64,000 nucleotides of DNA from Clostridiales bacterium (GCA_012839295.1 DUNO01000010.1:1-64000), one strand, 5' to 3'. Positions 44,754-53,857 are shown, numbered from the stretch's first letter. Made by a program: numbers and translations. Notes: generated by a model not told the origin, from the letters alone.

Positions 44754-47700
44754 ATGCTATTTTTTGATACATTTGAATTAACTGCTGACCAGGAGCTGCA
44801 GAAGCTTTATGGTGAAGTGGATGTGCTAAAGGTTCTGGCATCAAGGCAGAATAATAATCTGTATATCTGCGTCCGCAGCACACGGTTAATCAGCAGGGCT
44901 TATATCAGAAGGATGGAAGAACTGCTGAACCGGCAGCTCTTTTTACATACAGGGAAGAGGGCGGTCATTAAGCCCCAGTTTGAGCTATCGGCCCAGTATA
45001 CGCTGGAGAACCTTTTCCCTATTTACCGTGAAAGTATTTTAGAGGAGCTGAAGGAAGAGAGCGTTGTCACGCACCATATCTTTTCCAGTGCGGAGGTGCT
45101 GGTGGAGGAGACTACGATCAGGATCCGCGTCACGGACAGCTGTGTTGCCAAGGAGAAAATGTCTAAGCTTAAGGATTACCTGGAAACGCTGTTCCAGGAG
45201 CGCTTTGACTATACGGTAAGGGTGACTCTGGATTATATCGAACCGGAAGAATCAAAAGAAGACCATGAGGAGGAATACCGAAGACAGATGCTCAGGGTGT
45301 CGGCAAAGGAAGCTGAGGAGGAAGGCTTTGCGGCTTCTTCGCCGGAAGGGGATAATGCCGGTGGATACAGCAGTGCCCCGGGCGGTGCAGAGGCTCTGGA
45401 TGGTTCAGGTGTTTCGACTGCTTCAGGTGCGCTAGGCAGTTCGGGTATTTCGGACGGTTCAGGTACGTTAAACGGTTCCGGTATTCCGACTGCTTCAGGT
45501 TCATTAGGCGGTTCGGGAGGTTCGGATGGTCCGGGGCTTTCAGGTGGTCCAAATGGCTCAAATGGTTTAAGGACAGCCACGGCAAATGCAGGCAGCCAGA
45601 CAGACCAGGGGCCGAGTATGAAACAAGGCAATGCTCCTGCAGCACGGGCCAATGGAGGATCTACAGGTGTAGACAGTGGCGCCGCGGCAAAACCTGCCGC
45701 TGTGAAGGCTGGCAATGGGTCAAAGCCGGCTGCACCGGCAAGGGGCGGAAAAAGTGCATATGATAAAGCAAGATCCGGCTACCGGAAGCTTCCCGCGGAT
45801 CCCTCCATTGTCTATGGGCGCAGCTTTGAGGGCAGTTCCATGCCGATCTGTGACATCATCGGAGAGATTGGTGAGGTTGTGATCCGGGGCAAGCTGATTA
45901 AGCCGGATTCCAGGACCATTGGCAATGAGAAGAGCATTATTACCTTTGTCATGACGGATTTTACTGATTCCATAAAGATAAAGCTATATGCCAAGACCGT
46001 GGAGGTAGAGGAGATCACCTCCGTGCTAAAGCCGGGAAGCTTCTATCTGCTGAAGGGCATCGCCCAGATGGATACCTATGAGAGGGATGTTACCATTGGC
46101 TCGGTGGTCGGCATCAAGGCAATCAGTGATTTTACCGCCACCAGGAGTGACAATGCCCCGGTGAAGCGGGTAGAGCTCCATGCCCATACGATGATGAGTG
46201 ACATGGACTCCGTAGTGGATGTGAAGGCGTTAATTAAACGTGCCTTCAAATGGGGGCATAAGGCAGTTGCCATCACCGACCACGGCGTAGTGCAGGCCTT
46301 CCCGGAAGCAAACCACACCTTAAGTCCCAGGGACTTTAAGGATGAGGAGGAGCAGAAAAGGGCAAAGGAATTCAAGATCATTTACGGAATGGAAGCCTAT
46401 CTGGTGGACGATATCAAGGAAGTGGTAACAAATCCGAAGGACCAGGAGCTTGATGATCCCTTCGTGGTATTTGACATAGAGACGACGGGCTTTAGCCAGA
46501 ATAAGGACAGAATTATTGAAATTGGTGCGGTGAAGGTTATCAATGGGCAGGTTGCTGACAAATACAGCACCTTCATCAACCCGGAGGTACCAATCCCCTA
46601 TGAGATTGAGCAATTGACACACATCAACGATGATATGGTAATTGGGGCTCCTAAGATAGAGGAGATCCTGCCGCAGTTTTTAGAATTTTGCGGGGGCTGC
46701 AGCCTGGTAGCGCATAATGCTTCCTTTGATGTGGGCTTCATCCAGAAAAATGCTGAGCACCTGGGAATTGAGACCTGCTTTACTGTTATAGATACAGTGG
46801 GTCTGGCCAGGATCCTGCTTCCGGACTTAAGCCGCTATAAGCTGAACACGGTTGCAAAGGCACTGGGGGTATCCCTGGAGAACCATCACCGTGCGGTGGA
46901 TGATGCCGGGGCGACCTCGGAAATATTCATTAAAATGTGTGCCATGCTAAAGGAGCGGGAGATTACCAAGGTAAATGAAATAGATAAACTGGGACGGCTG
47001 TCCAAGGAGGCAATCCGCAAGCTGCCTGCCTACCACGCCATTCTACTGGCGCAGAATGACGCGGGACGCGTGAATCTGTATAAGATGGTATCCCTGTCCC
47101 ACATTGAGTATTTCAACAAGCGTCCCAAGATACCGAAGAGCCTGCTTATGGAATGCAGGGAGGGTATCCTGCTGGGGTCCGCCTGTGAAGCAGGGGAGGT
47201 GTTCCAGGCAATCCTTGGCAATAAGTCCCATGACCAGCTGGCAAGGCTGGTGAATTTCTATGATTACCTGGAGATCCAGCCGCTAACCAATAATGAATTC
47301 ATGATCCGCAGTGAGAAGGAAAGGGATATTAATACACAGGAAGACCTGATGGAATTAAACCGGAAGGTGGTTGCACTTGGCGAAGAATACAATAAGCCGG
47401 TGGTAGCAACCTGTGACGTGCATTTCCTGGATCCGGAGGATGAGATTTACAGACGGATTATCCTGGCGGGCAAGGGCTTTAAGGATGCGGATGAACAGGC
47501 AGCCCTGTATTTGCGTACCACGGAGGAGATGCTGGAGGAGTTCTCCTATCTGGGAAAGGCCAAGGCGGAGGAGGTCGTTATCACAAATCCGAACCTGATT
47601 GCCGACATGATCCTGAAAATCTCCCCGGTACGGCCGGATAAATGCCCGCCTGTGCTGCCGAATTCGGATGAAGACCTGCGCAGCATATGCTATGAGAAAG

Positions 47701-49541
47701 CCCATTCCATGTACGGCAAGCCCCTGCCAAAGCCGGTGGAAGAGCGTCTGGAGCATGAATTAAAATCCATCATCAGCAATGGCTTTGCGGTTATGTACAT
47801 CATAGCCCAGAAGCTGGTGTGGAAGTCAAATGAGGACGGTTACCTGGTGGGCTCCCGTGGCTCCGTAGGTTCCTCCTTCGTGGCGACGATGGCAGGTATC
47901 ACGGAAGTAAATCCCCTGGCACCCCATTATTACTGCACGAACTGCCATTTCTCAGACTTTGATTCGGAAGAGGTCAAAAAATACGGCGGCAGCTCCGGTT
48001 GTGACATGCCTGACCGCTTATGCCCGGAATGCGGGCAGCCCTTGTGTAAGGATGGGCATGATATCCCATTTGAAACCTTCCTGGGCTTCTATGGGGACAA
48101 GGAGCCGGATATCGACCTTAATTTCTCCGGTGAATACCAGAGTAAGGCCCATGAATATACGGAGGTCCTCTTCGGAAAAGGGCATACCTTCCGCGCAGGA
48201 ACCATCGGTACCCTGGCGGACAAAACGGCCTTTGGCTATGTAAAAAATTATTTTGAAGAGCGGGGAATACATAAACGGAATGTAGAAATCGACCGTATCG
48301 TAGGCGGACTGGTAGGTGTCCGCAGGACCACCGGGCAGCATCCGGGAGGAATCGTGGTTATGCCCCATGGCGAGAATATCTATTCCTTCACCCCGGTCCA
48401 GCGTCCGGCCAATGATATGACAACGAGCACGGTTACAACCCATTTTGATTACCATTCCATTGACCATAACCTGCTCAAGCTGGATATCCTGGGACACGAC
48501 GATCCGACCATGATCCGCAAGCTGGAGGACATCACCGGGCTGGATGCAAAAAAGATCCGGCTGGACGACCAGAAGGTACTCAGCCTGTTCCATGACACCA
48601 GCGCCCTTGGCGTAACCCCGAAGGAGCTGGACGGCTGTGAGCTGGGCTGCCTCGGCATTCCGGAGTTCGGTACGGATTTCGTAATGCAGATGGTAAAGGA
48701 TACGAAGCCGAAGTCATTTTCCGACCTGGTACGTATCTCGGGACTATCCCACGGTACCGACGTATGGCTGAACAACGCCCAGACCCTGATCCAGAACGGA
48801 AACTGTACCCTGACCACGGCGATCTGTACCCGTGACGATATCATGACCTACCTGATTGCTACAGGAGTAGAACCAGGCCAGGCCTTCAAGATCATGGAGA
48901 GCGTCCGTAAGGGAAAAGGCCTGACGCCCGAGATGGAAGCTGCCATGACGGCAGCAGGGGTACCGGATTGGTACATATGGTCCTGTAAGCAGATCAAATA
49001 CATGTTCCCCAAGGCACACGCGGCGGCTTATGTCATGATGGCCTTCCGTATCGCCTATTTTAAGGTATACCATCCGCTGGCCTACTATGCGGCCTATTTT
49101 TCCATCCGGGCATCGGCCTTCAATTATGAGCTGATGTGCCTCGGCAAGGAAAAGCTGGAGCAGCATATAGCGGACTACAAACGCAGGAGCAATATGTTAA
49201 CGAAGAAGGAGCAGGATACCTTCAAGGACATGCGCATTGTCCAGGAAATGTACGCCCGTGGCTTTACCTTCCTGCCCATCGACATCTATAGGGCAAAGGC
49301 CCATGATTTCCAGATCATTGATGAAAAATTAATGCCGTCCCTGAGCACGATTGACGGCCTGGGTGACAAGGCGGCGGATGCGGTGGTAGAAGCGGCAAAG
49401 CAGGGCGCGTTCCTGTCAAGGGATGATTTTAAAATCCGCTGCAAGGTCAGCTCAACGGTAGTGGACAGTATGGCGAAAATGGGGCTGTTTGGCGACCTGC
49501 CGGCCTCCAACCAGATGTCGCTGATGGACTTTTTAAGCTGA
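44754..49541 (+). CDS. polC: DNA polymerase III alpha subunit, PolC type
   Basis: PolC is the Gram-positive replicative polymerase with built-in 3'-5' exonuclease. The 1595-residue product has an N-terminal domain, an OB/PHP region with VELHAHTMMSDMDSVVD (about residue 474), DEDD exonuclease FVVFDIETTGFSQNKDRIIE (about 569), a Cys4 zinc site (CTNCHF, CPECGQPLC), catalytic PDIDLNFSGEYQ (about 1118) and C-terminal helix-hairpin-helix. AAAGGAG 8 bases before the ATG at 44754 sets the start; the frame stays open upstream to 44631. A Gly/Ser-rich insert (about residues 190-345) is unusual. Confidence 0.98.
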   Translation: MLFFDTFELTADQELQKLYGEVDVLKVLASRQNNNLYICVRSTRLISRAYIRRMEELLNRQLFLHTGKRAVIKPQFELSAQYTLENLFPIYRESILEELKEESVVTHHIFSSAEVLVEETTIRIRVTDSCVAKEKMSKLKDYLETLFQERFDYTVRVTLDYIEPEESKEDHEEEYRRQMLRVSAKEAEEEGFAASSPEGDNAGGYSSAPGGAEALDGSGVSTASGALGSSGISDGSGTLNGSGIPTASGSLGGSGGSDGPGLSGGPNGSNGLRTATANAGSQTDQGPSMKQGNAPAARANGGSTGVDSGAAAKPAAVKAGNGSKPAAPARGGKSAYDKARSGYRKLPADPSIVYGRSFEGSSMPICDIIGEIGEVVIRGKLIKPDSRTIGNEKSIITFVMTDFTDSIKIKLYAKTVEVEEITSVLKPGSFYLLKGIAQMDTYERDVTIGSVVGIKAISDFTATRSDNAPVKRVELHAHTMMSDMDSVVDVKALIKRAFKWGHKAVAITDHGVVQAFPEANHTLSPRDFKDEEEQKRAKEFKIIYGMEAYLVDDIKEVVTNPKDQELDDPFVVFDIETTGFSQNKDRIIEIGAVKVINGQVADKYSTFINPEVPIPYEIEQLTHINDDMVIGAPKIEEILPQFLEFCGGCSLVAHNASFDVGFIQKNAEHLGIETCFTVIDTVGLARILLPDLSRYKLNTVAKALGVSLENHHRAVDDAGATSEIFIKMCAMLKEREITKVNEIDKLGRLSKEAIRKLPAYHAILLAQNDAGRVNLYKMVSLSHIEYFNKRPKIPKSLLMECREGILLGSACEAGEVFQAILGNKSHDQLARLVNFYDYLEIQPLTNNEFMIRSEKERDINTQEDLMELNRKVVALGEEYNKPVVATCDVHFLDPEDEIYRRIILAGKGFKDADEQAALYLRTTEEMLEEFSYLGKAKAEEVVITNPNLIADMILKISPVRPDKCPPVLPNSDEDLRSICYEKAHSMYGKPLPKPVEERLEHELKSIISNGFAVMYIIAQKLVWKSNEDGYLVGSRGSVGSSFVATMAGITEVNPLAPHYYCTNCHFSDFDSEEVKKYGGSSGCDMPDRLCPECGQPLCKDGHDIPFETFLGFYGDKEPDIDLNFSGEYQSKAHEYTEVLFGKGHTFRAGTIGTLADKTAFGYVKNYFEERGIHKRNVEIDRIVGGLVGVRRTTGQHPGGIVVMPHGENIYSFTPVQRPANDMTTSTVTTHFDYHSIDHNLLKLDILGHDDPTMIRKLEDITGLDAKKIRLDDQKVLSLFHDTSALGVTPKELDGCELGCLGIPEFGTDFVMQMVKDTKPKSFSDLVRISGLSHGTDVWLNNAQTLIQNGNCTLTTAICTRDDIMTYLIATGVEPGQAFKIMESVRKGKGLTPEMEAAMTAAGVPDWYIWSCKQIKYMFPKAHAAAYVMMAFRIAYFKVYHPLAYYAAYFSIRASAFNYELMCLGKEKLEQHIADYKRRSNMLTKKEQDTFKDMRIVQEMYARGFTFLPIDIYRAKAHDFQIIDEKLMPSLSTIDGLGDKAADAVVEAAKQGAFLSRDDFKIRCKVSSTVVDSMAKMGLFGDLPASNQMSLMDFLS

Positions 49542-49589
49542 GCCATATGCCTGTACGCGGGTTCCTGGAGAAGCCATTGAGGATTATTA

Positions 49590-49629
49590 TTGTGAAAACG
49601 GTGAATCATAGTTGTGAAAAACGGTGAAT
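49590..49629 (+). repeat. Short direct repeat downstream of polC
   Basis: TTGTGAAAACGGTGAAT recurs after 5 bases as TTGTGAAAAACGGTGAAT. It sits in the 270-base spacer after polC, just upstream of the next promoter. No terminator with a T-run is visible after polC. Confidence 0.75.
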
Positions 49630-49637
49630 TTTACGTC

Positions 49638-49666
49638 TTGATTATGGGACTTTTTTGGTGTATAAT
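49638..49666 (+). promoter_or_regulatory. Sigma-A promoter for the 67-residue gene
   Basis: TTGATT and a consensus TATAAT are separated by 17 bases. The small gene starts about 145 bases downstream, leaving a leader without an obvious ORF. Confidence 0.75.
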
Positions 49667-49811
49667 TCAATCAGTTGTGCAAAGGAAAAACGGAATCCAT
49701 AAATTTGTAACCTATGCATAGTGCGAATTGGACTGATACTGATTTGTTGTCGGAACAGGTATTTAGCCCCGATAATGTAACAGTTTATAAAATTGATGGG
49801 AAGGGAAATAC

Positions 49812-50015
49812 ATGATAAAGTACAAATATCATATAACCGGCATTAACCTGGCCGGAAAGCAATTTGAATCGGAATGTATAGACTATGACTTGATATATGC
49901 TGTCCAGAAATACAGAAAGCTGGTCTATTCCATAGACACGGCTGTCAAGAAGGAACAGGTGCAGCATGATGCAAAAGTAGGAATTGTGGATATGCAAATA
50001 TTAAAGCCTCAATAG
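49812..50015 (+). CDS. Small conserved-looking protein of unknown function
   Basis: A 67-residue protein starting MIKYKYHITGINLAGKQFES, mixed alpha/beta by appearance, without cysteine pairs or membrane helices. AAGGGAAA sits before the ATG and a clear promoter lies upstream. I do not recognise the family. It converges on the coiled-coil gene on the other strand across a perfect hairpin. Confidence 0.65.
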   Translation: MIKYKYHITGINLAGKQFESECIDYDLIYAVQKYRKLVYSIDTAVKKEQVQHDAKVGIVDMQILKPQ

Positions 50016-50047
50016 GGCGGGACTGCGCTCTAAAGCGGTTTTGGGAA

Positions 50048-50095
50048 CCAGAAAGGGCGGTGGGTTTATGTTGATAACTCCACCGCCCTTTCTGG
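50048..50095. repeat. Perfect 16-bp inverted repeat between convergent genes
   Basis: CCAGAAAGGGCGGTGG pairs perfectly with CCACCGCCCTTTCTGG around a 16-base loop. It lies between two genes that point at each other, so it may act as a two-way terminator. There is no T-run on either side, which makes termination less certain. Confidence 0.85.
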
Positions 50096-50117
50096 CCGCC
50101 ATGGCTGATGGGCTTGC

Positions 50118-50375
50118 TTAGGGTATTTCTTCGACACGTTCTTTAAGCTTGCCCACTGCATTTTCGAGGGACTTGATGCGGAGTGATAAGATTTCCTTTT
50201 CGTTTCCGGCCTTCAGCATGTCATTAAGTTTCCTGCTTAGCTCTGAATGCCCTTCTGCAATTAAGTTGATATTTTTGTTAGTTTCGTTTTCCAGGGTTAA
50301 CTGTAAGTCGCCCACTTGTTTTTTCAGGCTTTGCATATCTTCGTAGATGGCTTTTATTAATTCGCTGTCCGACAT
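50118..50375 (-). CDS. Small coiled-coil protein of unknown function
   Basis: An 85-residue protein, almost all amphipathic helix, beginning MSDSELIKAIYEDMQSLKKQ with leucine heptads through residue 80. On the minus strand AAGGAG precedes the ATG at a good distance. No enzyme motif is present. Small coiled coils of this type are common in clostridia, with unknown roles. Confidence 0.75.
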   Translation of the reverse strand: MSDSELIKAIYEDMQSLKKQVGDLQLTLENETNKNINLIAEGHSELSRKLNDMLKAGNEKEILSLRIKSLENAVGKLKERVEEIP

Positions 50376-50568
50376 GTCTTTCTCCTTTTTTGCTTGCGCG
50401 GTGATTGGAAGTTAATAAGGCTATTATACATTATATTGGAAGTAATATCGAGCAGAAATGAAGCTGGTATTTCGATATAATATTTTATGCTGCATTTTGG
50501 TAATCCCTACAGTATATTTCAAAAATGTGTTAATTGATAAAACAATTTAAAAAATATAAAAAAAAGAC

Positions 50569-50597
50569 TTGATTTTTGTTTTCGGATGGTGTATTAT
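50569..50597 (+). promoter_or_regulatory. Promoter of the tRNA-Glu gene
   Basis: TTGATT and TATTAT with a 17-base spacer lie 16 bases upstream of the mature tRNA 5' end. Confidence 0.8.
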
Positions 50598-50613
50598 AGA
50601 TATTGTTCTTGAT

Positions 50614-50685
50614 GGCTCGTTGGTCAAGGGGTCAAGACGCCGCCCTCTCACGGCGGAAACACGGGTTCGATTCCCGTACGAGCTG
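50614..50685 (+). tRNA. tRNA-Glu (anticodon CTC)
   Basis: A full cloverleaf is visible: acceptor GGCTCGT/ACGAGCT (first pair G-U), D arm, anticodon stem CCGCC/GGCGG around the loop CTCTCAC (anticodon CTC, reads GAG), and T arm ACGGG-TTCGATT-CCCGT. The discriminator is G and CCA is not encoded. It stands alone with its own promoter and terminator. Confidence 0.96.
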
Positions 50686-50708
50686 CTATATGAAAAATGA
50701 TTTATAGA

Positions 50709-50744
50709 ATGTTGGAGTATGTAAAACATACGTCCAACATTTTT
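50709..50744 (+). terminator. Intrinsic terminator of the tRNA-Glu gene
   Basis: ATGTTGGA-g-TATGT pairs with ACATA-cg-TCCAACAT around a 3-base loop, followed by TTTT. Confidence 0.88.
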
Positions 50745-50885
50745 GCTTTTCTGGATTTTTATCAAAAGGCTTTTTCAAAGGTTAGTGTTGGTTGGAGCCA
50801 TTATAGTTGCTTCACCATAAATAAAATGATAAGATTAAGCTGATAATCCATCACAAAAAACGATTACACAGGAAGGAAGTTAGCC

Positions 50886-51638
50886 ATGGATATTCAAAGG
50901 ATACTAGAGCAGGTTAAGACAGGGGAGCTTGGGATAGAGGAAGCCGGCGAGCTGTTAAAGAAATTACCATACGAAGACCTGGGCTTTGCCAAGCTGGACC
51001 ATCACAGGGAGCTGCGCTCCGGCTTTGGCGAGGTTATCTTCTGCCAAGGAAAGGATATAACCCACCTTCAAAAAATATATAAGAATTTTTACGAGCATGA
51101 CCGGAATGTGCTGGGAACAAGGGCGACACAGGAGCAGTACGAGAAGGTAAAAGAAATACTGCCAATGGCAGCATATGATCCGCTTTCAAGAATCCTATCG
51201 ATTCAGACAAAGGAGGTAGCGAAGGTTGGCTGCATTGCAGTATGTACGGGAGGTACCGCGGATATCCCGGTAGCAGAGGAAGCGGCGCAGACCGCCGAAT
51301 TCTTCGGCAGCAGGGTAGAACGGATCTATGATGTAGGAGTAGCGGGAATCCACCGGCTGGTATCCAAGCTTGAGACAATCCGTGGGGCAAATTGTGTCAT
51401 AGCGGTTGCAGGCATGGAGGGAGCCCTTGGAAGCGTCGTAGCCGGCCTTGTCGATAAGCCGGTAATTGCAGTTCCCACCTCTGTCGGCTATGGAGCCAGC
51501 TTTGGCGGGATTTCTGCACTGCTTACCATGCTTAATTCCTGTGCGGAGGGTCTTGCGGTGGTCAATATTGATAACGGCTTTGGTGCAGGATACATCAGTA
51601 CCCAGATTAACCGGCTGGCATGCCATACTAAAGATTAG
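50886..51638 (+). CDS. larB: Nickel pincer cofactor biosynthesis protein LarB
   Basis: LarB carboxylates and hydrolyses nicotinic acid adenine dinucleotide in the first step of nickel-pincer nucleotide synthesis. The 250-residue protein has an N-terminal helical part and a C-terminal AIR-carboxylase-like (PurE) domain with CTGGTADIPVAEEAAQTAEF, YDVGVAGIHRL, VAGMEGALGSVVAGLVDKPV and PTSVGYGASFGG, the LarB pattern. larC lies downstream but on the opposite strand; larE is not in the window. Confidence 0.94.
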   Translation: MDIQRILEQVKTGELGIEEAGELLKKLPYEDLGFAKLDHHRELRSGFGEVIFCQGKDITHLQKIYKNFYEHDRNVLGTRATQEQYEKVKEILPMAAYDPLSRILSIQTKEVAKVGCIAVCTGGTADIPVAEEAAQTAEFFGSRVERIYDVGVAGIHRLVSKLETIRGANCVIAVAGMEGALGSVVAGLVDKPVIAVPTSVGYGASFGGISALLTMLNSCAEGLAVVNIDNGFGAGYISTQINRLACHTKD

Positions 51639-53091
51639 CTTTTGCCAAGCTTTTAATTAGCTCGTATATGGACTGGTAATCCTGGCCGGAGGATAGTGCA
51701 AGAGCTTTCACGTTTTCGTATTCCGGATAATAGAAAGTATGTCCCTCATAGTGGCATACCTTAACCCTGGCTTCACCATAAGGGGTCATAATTGTCTGAA
51801 TCTCACGGGGAAGGATGGTTCGGGCAGCCTCGGATTTTCGGATCCCGATGGTTGTGGTGTGGGTAAAGAGGACATTTTCCATAGCCGGAATATGCTCTTT
51901 GCTGCAAATGACACCGATCAAATAAGCCGGACGGTTCTTCTTCATGAAAATGGGGGTATAATAGACATCCTTAGCCCCCTTCTGGAATAGCAGCTCCATG
52001 GCAAATGCCAGGGCTTCACCGGTACAGTCGTCTACGTTGGCTTCAAGGACCCATACCTGGTCTGAGGAAGCAGGAGTATCCGCAGCCTCTATCAGCATGG
52101 CACGCAGAATTCCGCTGGCACCGGAATAATTTCTCTTTCCGGCTCCCAGGCCTATCTTTTTAATCTGAAAATCCTTTGGTAAAGCATCCCTTGTCTTGAT
52201 GGCGGCAACAATGGCTGCACCTGTAGGTGTAACAAGCTCGCCTTTAACGTCAGTAATATGGAGGCGTAATTGGTGTGCTGCGGAGATGTTCACGACTGCC
52301 GGTACAGGAATAGGAAGAAGCCCATGCTGGCACATGATCTGGCCGGTTCCTTCATATAGCTCGGATACGATGACGTCAGTGATGTTTAAATTATCGAGGC
52401 AGATGGCAGTAGCTACAATGTCCACAATAGAATCGATGGCTCCGACCTCATGGAAATGAACCTCATCCAGTGGCTTGGCATGTGCCTTGGCCTCCGCTTC
52501 GGCAATGATGAGGAAAATGTGCTTGGCCAGCTGCTTTGCCCGGGCGGAAATGGAGGAATGGTCTATGATGTCATTGATTTCGGTTAGGTTGCGGTGCTCA
52601 TGATGTCCCAGGACAAGATGGGGGTGGGAGGATTTGGATAAGGCTGGGCTGCTGTGGTGGTGATGTTTGTGGAGATGGTCATGGTGATCATGATCGTTGT
52701 GATCATGGTCGTTATGATTGTGGTCATTATGATCGTGGTCATTATGATCGTGGTCATGGTCACTATGCGCATGATTGTGGTATTTATGGTCATAGTCGTG
52801 CCCGGGGTGATGGGTAGAGTCGTGATTGTGGTTATGATCATGGTTATGTTCGTGATCATGGGTAGATCCATGAATGTGATCTTCTGTTTGGGTTAGAATT
52901 ACATCAAAATCACAGGCGTCAATGCTGTTTTTAGCTCTGCGTCCGAGTTTGATTTGGTAGCCATCTACCTTAAGGCTTTGTAAACCTTCTAATAGTATTT
53001 TTTCATCTGCTCCAAGGTCGAGAAGGGCTGCGACTGTCATGTCGCCGCTGATACCGGAATAGCATTCTAGATATAGTGCTTGTTCTTTCAT
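51628..53091 (-). CDS. larC: Nickel pincer cofactor biosynthesis protein LarC with His-rich insert
   Basis: LarC inserts nickel into the pincer ligand using CTP. The 487-residue protein starts MKEQALYLECYSGISGDMTV and has HFHEVGAIDSIVDIVATAIC, GLLPIPVPAV, ELVTPTGAAIVAAI and VLEANVDDCTGEALAFAMEL, as in LarC (DUF111). An insert at about residues 75-150 consists largely of His with Asp and Asn, a probable nickel-binding store. The start at 53091 is chosen over an ATG six codons upstream on family length. No slippage heptamer, as used by some larC genes, is needed because the frame is intact. The end overlaps larB by 11 bases. Confidence 0.94.
   Translation of the reverse strand: MKEQALYLECYSGISGDMTVAALLDLGADEKILLEGLQSLKVDGYQIKLGRRAKNSIDACDFDVILTQTEDHIHGSTHDHEHNHDHNHNHDSTHHPGHDYDHKYHNHAHSDHDHDHNDHDHNDHNHNDHDHNDHDHHDHLHKHHHHSSPALSKSSHPHLVLGHHEHRNLTEINDIIDHSSISARAKQLAKHIFLIIAEAEAKAHAKPLDEVHFHEVGAIDSIVDIVATAICLDNLNITDVIVSELYEGTGQIMCQHGLLPIPVPAVVNISAAHQLRLHITDVKGELVTPTGAAIVAAIKTRDALPKDFQIKKIGLGAGKRNYSGASGILRAMLIEAADTPASSDQVWVLEANVDDCTGEALAFAMELLFQKGAKDVYYTPIFMKKNRPAYLIGVICSKEHIPAMENVLFTHTTTIGIRKSEAARTILPREIQTIMTPYGEARVKVCHYEGHTFYYPEYENVKALALSSGQDYQSIYELIKSLAKANL
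52654..52870 (-). repeat. Degenerate repeat encoding the LarC His-rich region
   Basis: Short units based on ATGATCATGATCAC-like sequence (plus-strand form GATCGTGGTCATTAT, repeated at 52731-52760) run through about 215 bases. They encode the His/Asp/Asn stretch and could change length by slippage. Confidence 0.8.
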
Positions 53092-53497
53092 GTGAGATCT
53101 CGCTTTCATTTTATGGTTTGTAATGTTATTATAATTGATTTTCTAGCTTAACTTGATTATTTGTGAGAAGAAGGAGTGTAATTGCTTACAATGGATTGAA
53201 TTTGTGATTTTGGTTTTAACCAGAGGATTCAAATAAAAATGAAGCATATTTACAAAACCTTATATATTGTGAATGAAATTTGTTCTCCGGCTCTGAACAG
53301 CATTCTAAAGCAGGTCTAAGCCCCTCATTGCGCTTGCTGCCATATATTATAGCACATAAGATCGGGCTTAAGCAATTTGTAGTAACAAATAGTTTTTGGA
53401 TACGTTTTTTGGATAGTTTGTATTCAGTAACTGTCAGCAAAATAGTAGCATTTGTAAATAAAATACAGATAAAAAAGCAAATTTCGAGCATTTGGTA

Positions 53498-53526
53498 TTT
53501 ACATTCTAACCCAGATGTAGTATAAT
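53498..53526 (+). promoter_or_regulatory. Promoter of the zinc-ribbon gene
   Basis: TTTACA and TATAAT with a 17-base spacer. An ATG overlaps the -10 box, so translation must start further downstream. The stretch from 53110 to 53497 upstream shows no convincing gene on either strand. Confidence 0.75.
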
Positions 53527-53566
53527 GGCATTAATTTTAGAACTACATAGAGAGGGGAAATATAGC

Positions 53567-53812
53567 TTGCTAAAGATTTATATTTGTCCGGAATGTTATA
53601 ACTATAGAATGGTTTCACGTAAACCGGACGCCATTTGCCTTCATTGCGGGGAGCGGTTAGAGCAATGTGATTTTGATTATGGAGTATATATCAATATGAC
53701 TGAAAATGAGCGGAACGAGTATAGAGAGAATTATAAGAAGAGAATGTTGGCTTATGGTGAGAAAGTTCTCGAAGTGAAATCAAAAGAAACCTCAGAAGGA
53801 ACCTTTTTATAG
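53567..53812 (+). CDS. Small zinc-ribbon protein, function unknown
   Basis: The 81-residue protein has a four-cysteine zinc ribbon, CPEC near residue 7 and CLHCG near residue 25, then an acidic helical tail. I place the start at the TTG with AGGGG 9 bases upstream, because the ATG at 53525 lies inside the -10 box. Its stop codon sits within the left arm of the terminator. I cannot assign a function. It marks the boundary of the polysaccharide cluster. Confidence 0.65.
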   Translation: MLKIYICPECYNYRMVSRKPDAICLHCGERLEQCDFDYGVYINMTENERNEYRENYKKRMLAYGEKVLEVKSKETSEGTFL

Positions 53813-53844
53813 AAGTCGTTATTCTATATAGAGGTTCTTTTCAT
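53799..53844 (+). terminator. Intrinsic terminator of the zinc-ribbon gene
   Basis: GAACCTTTTTATAGAA pairs with TTCTATATAGAGGTTC (two mismatches), then TTTT. The stop codon of the gene lies within the stem. Confidence 0.8.
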
Positions 53845-53857
53845 GTCATTTAATAAC

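Noticed and set aside
45233-45715. 160-residue Pro-rich ORF antisense to polC
   Set aside because: It mirrors the Gly/Ser-rich PolC linker; no start signal or family similarity.
52654-52896. 80-residue Val/Met/Ile ORF opposite larC
   Set aside because: It is the complement of the His-rich repeat of LarC; the composition is an artefact of the repeat.
53216-53525. Overlapping ORFs on both strands between larC and the zinc-ribbon gene
   Set aside because: Neither has a ribosome site or recognisable motifs; the plus-strand one runs through the promoter of the zinc-ribbon gene.
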